A stretch of 64,000 nt of DNA from Isoetes taiwanensis (Eukaryota; Streptophyta; Lycopodiopsida; Isoetales; Isoetaceae). Under the pieces are notes generated by a model, which made no database searches, was not told where the DNA came from, and was given only the letters and a program-made list of their open reading frames with translations. A program made the translations under genes and the position numbers. Of this stretch, positions 62,701-64,000 are shown one piece after another (positions within the stretch are counted from its first letter, which is position 1; each line of letters starts with the position of its first letter). The stretch lies in NCBI GenBank assembly GCA_021234155.1, contig JAJEKV010000013.1, forward strand, positions 751,696-815,695. The letters run 5' to 3'.

Positions 62701-64000
62701 TCATAGTATCTGATACATTACTCGAATAGTACAATTATATTTACTCTAAGCTTTGTAATATTTAACGACTTTTAGATCGCGACATTTAAAACAATAACCC
62801 CGATGACCTATTGTATCATGTATTGCTGTTTTAATTATCATACACAAGAACATGTGCTTTATTCTTTTCCTTGGATCCTCAGATACTTTGAAGTATATCC
62901 CAAGATGCACTTAAGTATATTCAATTTATTTTCTATTTTATATTTATATGACCCGGAGGTCATATAGCTATCTCTTGAAGGAATTGCATCCCAAGTAAGG
63001 ATTAATCATGCTACTCACACAATACCGCTGTTATTTAACTTATTTCCCTATGATACATATATCGCGACAACAATTTCATCCGCTTATTAGATCTATATTT
63101 ACTTATCTATAAGACATTAAAGCTTATAATGCATGCGCACACCTTACCTAAGGGCTAGAATGCATCCACCCATTGAGCTCAAGGCCGAGTAATTTGGAGA
63201 TGACTTGGTCGCTGTAATTTGTTCCCATACTTTTGCTCCACTTCATTGGTGAAGTTAGTCACGCCTGGCCTTCGCACGTTGAAGGCCTCCCCGAAGTACT
63301 CACAGATCTATCTATCTTACTTCTATTCGCTTCGCCCTTGCCTGAGTGAACTCTATTCGACGGATCTGGCCAATTGATGCGCGGCATCGCTTCAATCATA
63401 AGATTGAACCTCCTTAATTTCTTTTCTCAAAAGAAAATGGTCCCGCACCCTTCAATGGTCTTGTGATAACGTCATATTTATTCTCTCTCCCCTTTAAGAG
63501 GTTATACGCCTACTTCTACGTGATTAATCTTACTAGCCTTAGTCACATATATAACCATCTACATGGATCTACATATTATGTTATCATTTATTTCAATAAT
63601 ATAGTTATGGGTTACCTACTTGGCTTAGAACGATTTTAAACCACAAGGTTTCATTGCCATGACAATTCCTTTTGTCTCAAAAGACTATTTGATTACTATA
63701 ATTCTTATTTTAGATGTACCTTACATGTATTATTTTATATTCTAGAGATTCCCTTTCTTATTTATGAACACTTGAATATTCCTACCAATCTAATTGATGT
63801 CATCGTAACAAGTTGGCCTCTGACTGTTAGATTACTTCTTTCTTTCTATTGGATTATTCTTTCGAGGTACTAGATTTATACATCTTCAACAATTATCCTA
63901 GTAATGATTCCTTCTAGCTGGTGAGATCAATCTCACCAAGTGGTTTCCAAGCAATGCGTAACTGAACGAAGTTTGAGGGTGATCGAACGAAGTACAACAA
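59721..64000 (+). mobile_element. Presumed long LTR, running off the window
   Basis: Similarity to copia stops within integrase at TGTGACGTCCCC, a form common at gypsy LTR starts. The remaining 4.28 kb contains no coding frame. It is GC-rich to about 61.2 kb, with an F-box-free, domain-free texture, then AT-rich with internal duplications. TTACCTTAAGGTAA-like palindromes occur near 61324, 61604 and 62668; ATTCCTTGCAACACATT/ATCCCTTGCAACACATT segments at about 61490 and 61995; a retroposon-like A-tailed segment at 61700-61890. An LTR of more than 4 kb would be unusually long. The other LTR or a primer site was not seen, so this call is inferential. Confidence 0.4.

Overview
The window looks like nuclear DNA from a land plant with a large, repeat-rich genome. 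The evidence is split genes with GT..AG introns, telo-box motifs (AAACCCTAA) upstream of the one clean long gene, plant-type PLAC8, TIM23, PPR, P450 and F-box/MYND sequences, and abundant Ty3/gypsy, Ty1/copia, TRIM, LINE, Helitron and pogo-like elements. The style of the LINE and pogo sequences would suit a seedless vascular plant such as a fern, but nothing in the window proves the species. No rRNA, tRNA or CRISPR locus is visible; the tRNA-like motifs are retrotransposon primer sites.

Only three genes look intact: an intronless 462-codon gene at 4095-5483 (+), and two tandemly duplicated PLAC8-family genes on the minus strand (50318-50922 and 53666-54328) whose three exons have matching splice phases. 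Almost everything else is mobile DNA or broken gene pieces.

Layout: 0-1.6 kb, copia and gypsy remnants. 2.8-3.9 kb, a decayed coiled-coil gene copy (-). 4.0-5.5 kb, the intact gene. 7.0-8.1 kb, a pogo-like transposase lacking its catalytic core, then a LINE tail. 8.2-10.5 kb, a degenerate AGATTC-based array. 10.5-16.2 kb, non-coding duplicated sequence ending at a Helitron 3' end. 17-20.5 kb, foldback hairpins with F-box/MYND and TIM23 gene fragments. 20.8-23.1 kb, pieces of an unrecognised spliced gene (-). 23.2-34.0 kb, a minus-strand LINE split by a tandem LTR-gag-LTR-gag-LTR element (24276-30246). 34.45-35.2 kb, a tandem TRIM with perfect target-site duplication. 36.4-37.05 kb, a second coiled-coil copy, interrupted by a chromodomain Ty3/gypsy element that is rearranged as plus/minus/plus (37.06-45.86 kb). 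45.86-49.4 kb, a second Helitron end followed by PPR, unknown and P450 fragments. 50.3-54.3 kb, PLAC8 genes. 56.2-56.8 kb, a third coiled-coil copy with a SINE in its splice donor. 57.0-59.7 kb, gypsy integrase and copia remnants, with a truncated LINE tail. 59.72 kb to the end, a presumed very long LTR with no coding sequence.

The most unusual signals are: an array of six small hairpins with a near-constant GTGGA loop and compensating stem changes just upstream of the polypurine tract of the gag-only LTR element; a ~1.55-kb inverted repeat with a 96-bp loop inside the gypsy element, a natural long-hairpin locus; two independent three-LTR tandem elements within 11 kb; and local patches where repeat copies differ mainly by CAG/CTG versus CG/CCG.
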